Source of the DNA: an uncultured Candidatus Melainabacteria bacterium
Lineage (GTDB): Bacteria > Cyanobacteriota > Vampirovibrionia > Gastranaerophilales > Gastranaerophilaceae
Direction of reading: 5' to 3'
Assembly (NCBI GenBank): GCA_934777245.1
Contig: CAKVND010000071.1
Span: 1-6,791, forward strand
Length of the DNA: 6,791 nucleotides
A program made the position numbers and the translations under genes. How positions within the stretch are numbered: the stretch's first letter is position 1; every line of letters begins with the position of its first letter. Below, in pieces: positions 4,504 through 6,791 of this stretch. A model generated the notes under the pieces. It was given only the letters and a program-made list of their open reading frames with translations, searched no databases and had not been told where the DNA came from.

Positions 4504-5619
4504 GTGAGAGATTTATTTAAATTATTAGTAGTTGGGATAGTGATTTCTATTGCTCCATTTGCACAATGTGCCGAGCAAAAATATAAAGTGCTTATAATTC
4601 CCGATAATATTGTTACAGAAAATATTGCAGTTGATTCATACATTTATAATGCGACTTCTGAATTTTTTGCTAATGAAATAATTAATATTCTTAATCAAAC
4701 TGATTATATTAAATCACCGACGGTTAGTGATGAAAGAAAACTTTTAAAAAGCAATCCTTCATACATGATTCCAGCACGAAATCTAACAAACAAATTTAAA
4801 ACATCTTATAATATTGATTATTCTCAATTAAGAAAGATTGCAAATCAGGCAAAAGCACAACATATCTTGCTTTTAACATCTTCTATTGATTCCGAAAATT
4901 ATATTTTAAGAAGAACATTTTGGGATTTTTTAAATATTCCAGGAGCAACTGTTGTAGACCCGGCATATAAAATTAACACTTATGCGGTTTTAGTGGATGT
5001 TCAAAACAACATTGTTTTATGGTCAAACACGTTTTATAAAACAATAAGTGTTGTAGAAAATAGGATTATTACACGCGGTCCTTCTCCTCAAACAGAACAA
5101 TTGCAAAAAATTAGAGATTATTCAAGAATGATTTGTCCTGAAATAGCTCAAAATGTTCAAATAAACGTTCTGCCAAAAGAAGTTTATTCAAAAGAATCAA
5201 AGCAAATTTATTATGACATGGGTAATTTTGATAATGTATTTACAAAAAAATACCGCAGATGGCATAAAGAAGGCGGAAAAGATTATGCAGTTGCCAAATC
5301 TAGAGTTGATGCCCAAATAACTAACACAAAAGACAAAATTAATGCCGCAAAAGAAAATACAAAATCAAAATATCAACAATTTAAAGATAATCAACAACAA
5401 AAATCACAAAAAAAAGCTTTGCAACAGCAATTGGAAGTAAAAGCTGAACCTATTAAAACTGAAACAAAATTACCTGAGAACGGCATACATAACATAAATT
5501 ATAAAAAACCAGCATTGGATGAAAGCTTGTATCAGCCAATTGATGTTAAAAAGACACGTAAAAATAATTTATACGGTAATTTTGATACTTCAAGACCTCC
5601 TTTAAGAGATTATAATTAA
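4504..5619 (+). CDS. exported protein of unknown function with coiled-coil C-terminal tail
   Basis: A 371-aa protein starting at GTG. A Sec-type signal covers residues 1-22: basic MRDLFK, hydrophobic LLVVGIVISIAPF, then AQC-AE. The Cys at 22 is not in a good lipobox because Gln precedes it, so a soluble periplasmic protein is more likely than a lipoprotein. Residues about 26-185 alternate strands and helices: KVLIIPDN, a helix through SEFFANEIINIL, a helix through SQLRKIANQAKA, a strand HILLLTSSI, then TYAVLVDVQNNIVLWSNTFYK. This order recalls the TolB-N/CsgG/LpoB-like fold of outer-membrane-associated proteins, which is a weak inference. From about 260 to 312 the chain is Lys/Gln-rich with heptad-like spacing (VDAQITNTKDKINAAKENTK), followed by a Pro-containing, probably disordered tail. 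I cannot name a family. There is no Shine-Dalgarno; the GTG follows the TATAAT box by 6 nt. It appears monocistronic, ending at the hairpin terminator. Confidence 0.85.
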   Translation: MRDLFKLLVVGIVISIAPFAQCAEQKYKVLIIPDNIVTENIAVDSYIYNATSEFFANEIINILNQTDYIKSPTVSDERKLLKSNPSYMIPARNLTNKFKTSYNIDYSQLRKIANQAKAQHILLLTSSIDSENYILRRTFWDFLNIPGATVVDPAYKINTYAVLVDVQNNIVLWSNTFYKTISVVENRIITRGPSPQTEQLQKIRDYSRMICPEIAQNVQINVLPKEVYSKESKQIYYDMGNFDNVFTKKYRRWHKEGGKDYAVAKSRVDAQITNTKDKINAAKENTKSKYQQFKDNQQQKSQKKALQQQLEVKAEPIKTETKLPENGIHNINYKKPALDESLYQPIDVKKTRKNNLYGNFDTSRPPLRDYN

Positions 5620-5633
5620 ATTTAAAATATAAC

Positions 5634-5672
5634 AAAAAAGTAGGATGTCCAATGGACATCCTACTTTTTTTT
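5634..5672. terminator. bidirectional intrinsic terminator
   Basis: A perfect 17-bp stem (5634-5650 with 5654-5670) around an AAT loop. The core GTAGGATGTCC pairs with GGACATCCTAC and is flanked by A6 on the left and T8 on the right, so both transcripts gain a U tract. It ends the exported-protein gene (stop codon 14 bp before) on the plus strand and secY (stop codon about 10 bp away) on the minus strand. Confidence 0.97.
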
Positions 5673-5681
5673 AATTTAAAA

Positions 5682-6791
5682 TTAATCCTTCAAAAATGTT
5701 TCATAATTTCTTGCAAGCAAATGCGTTTTAACTTGGTTAATCAAATCAAGTGCAACACCAACCATGATGATTAATGAAGTAGCACCGATACCTTGAAGAG
5801 TTGTAATCTTAGTTATATAACTTGCAAACGCAGGTACTAGAGCAATTATACCTAAGCCCATTGCGCCAATGAAAGTAGTTTTTGTTAAGATTTTATCCAA
5901 CGCTTCTGCAGTTGGTCTTCCGGGTTTAATACCCGGTATTGATGAACCGTATTTTTTAAGGTTATCAGCAATTTCTTTTGGTTGCATATTAGGCATAATT
6001 GATGCGTAGAAGAATGTTAACACAACAATCATTGCAAAATAAATTACATAGTATGTTAAACCACTTGGATTAAAGATTTTGTTCAACATAAGAACTACAT
6101 CTTGAACCCAACCTGCAGGCAAATTAGCTTGACCAACCAAACTTAAAATAGTTGATGGGAACAATAAAATTGCTACTGCAAAGATAATTGGCATAACCCC
6201 ACCCGGATTAAGTTTGAACGGAATAAAAGTATTTACTCCGCCATAAACCTTGTTGCCAACTTGTCTTTTCGGATTAACAATAATAACCTTACGAATTGCT
6301 TCTTGCATTACAACAATGAAAATCATTGTTACAAAGAAGATTGCAAGTAATAAAACTAAGCCCCACATAAGAGCTGAATCATTCGAAACCATTTGCGCTG
6401 TTCTTGATGAGTAAAGCGGAATACCTGACAAAATACCAACAAAGATGATTAAAGAACCACCGTTACCGATACCTTTTTCTGTGATTAATTCAGACATCCA
6501 CATTACAAGAACAGAGCCGGCTGTTAATGATACAACAGCAGAAATGTAAAACATAACATGACTTACACCTGCTGTAATTGCACCAGGAAGATGAGCCATA
6601 TAACCCATAAAGATTACTGCTTGGAAAACTGCCAATACAACAGTAAATAATCTTGTGTATTGAGAAAGTTTTCTTCTGCCGGCTTCGCCGTCTTCCTTCT
6701 GTAATTTTTCCAAAGCAGGAATAATTACAGCCATTAACTGCATAATGATTGATGAAGTAATATATGGTCCGATACCTAGTGCAAATATTGA
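5682..6791 (-). CDS. secY: protein translocase subunit SecY, N-terminus missing
   Basis: Central channel subunit of the SecYEG translocon, which passes unfolded proteins across, or into, the cytoplasmic membrane. The visible 369 residues begin mid-protein at SIFALGIGPYITSSIIMQLM in TM2; about 60-70 N-terminal residues (TM1 and the start of the plug region) lie beyond position 6791. The first visible Met (ATG at 6743) is internal, not the start. Further landmarks are ITEKGIGNGGSLIIF, KRQVGNKVYGGVNTFIPFKL leading into NPGGVMPIIFA, and the cytoplasmic C5 loop KEIADNLKKYGSSIPGIKPG before PTAEALDKILTKTTFIGA. The loop arginines and lysines that contact the ribosome and SecA are present. The GGVMPIIFA wording resembles cyanobacterial SecY. 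In many bacteria secY is followed by adk, map or infA; here a terminator follows directly, so secY ends its operon. The ribosomal-protein genes expected upstream lie outside the window. Confidence 0.98.
   Translation of the reverse strand, partial: SIFALGIGPYITSSIIMQLMAVIIPALEKLQKEDGEAGRRKLSQYTRLFTVVLAVFQAVIFMGYMAHLPGAITAGVSHVMFYISAVVSLTAGSVLVMWMSELITEKGIGNGGSLIIFVGILSGIPLYSSRTAQMVSNDSALMWGLVLLLAIFFVTMIFIVVMQEAIRKVIIVNPKRQVGNKVYGGVNTFIPFKLNPGGVMPIIFAVAILLFPSTILSLVGQANLPAGWVQDVVLMLNKIFNPSGLTYYVIYFAMIVVLTFFYASIMPNMQPKEIADNLKKYGSSIPGIKPGRPTAEALDKILTKTTFIGAMGLGIIALVPAFASYITKITTLQGIGATSLIIMVGVALDLINQVKTHLLARNYETFLKD

Noticed and set aside
4446..4643. 65-aa minus-strand reading frame at the start of the exported-protein gene
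   Set aside because: It overlaps the signal peptide coding region and promoter of a well-supported gene on the other strand.
6741..6743. ATG as the start of SecY
   Set aside because: The frame stays open to the window edge and encodes conserved TM2 sequence upstream of this Met, so the gene is cut by the window rather than short.

Overview
The window is strongly AT-rich chromosomal DNA. It most likely comes from an anaerobic, diderm relative of the cyanobacteria such as the Gastranaerophilales/Vampirovibrionia ('Melainabacteria'). That placement is an inference. It rests on an RND-type periplasmic adaptor (which implies an outer membrane), a 2-oxoacid:ferredoxin oxidoreductase subunit (anaerobic metabolism), a SigF-like group 3 sigma factor next to a prepilin peptidase, and a SecY with the GGVMPIIFA variant that I associate with cyanobacterial SecY. 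There is no rRNA, tRNA, CRISPR array, insertion sequence or phage gene in the window.

Layout. Positions 1-1648 (minus) hold a MarR-family regulator followed by an RND efflux membrane-fusion protein that runs off the left edge, a typical regulator-plus-efflux arrangement. A 93-bp divergent control region (1649-1741) carries two back-to-back promoters whose -35 boxes form a small inverted repeat. Positions 1742-3819 (plus) are a compact operon: a 261-aa group 3 sigma factor, a prepilin peptidase whose ATG directly follows the sigma stop codon, and a 127-aa helical protein of unknown function 2 bp further on. This operon meets the next gene tail to tail with a 4-bp overlap.

Positions 3816-4349 (minus) encode a stand-alone gamma subunit of a 2-oxoacid:ferredoxin oxidoreductase, with no alpha or beta gene beside it. 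Positions 4504-5619 (plus) encode an exported 371-aa protein of unknown function, with an N-terminal alpha/beta domain and a Lys/Gln-rich coiled-coil tail. A perfect 17-bp hairpin (5634-5670) serves as a bidirectional terminator between this gene and secY (5682 to beyond the right edge, minus), which is the last gene of its transcription unit.

The most interesting points are three. The sigma / prepilin peptidase / unknown operon may be a dedicated type IV pilus or secretion control unit, and its prepilin peptidase has an atypical GEAD active-site motif and a long C-terminus. Two genes (marR and the exported protein) have a TATAAT box exactly 6 nt before the start codon, so their mRNAs are probably leaderless. 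Four of the five candidate promoters are of the extended -10 (TGn) type. I found nothing that I can claim as a wholly new system.
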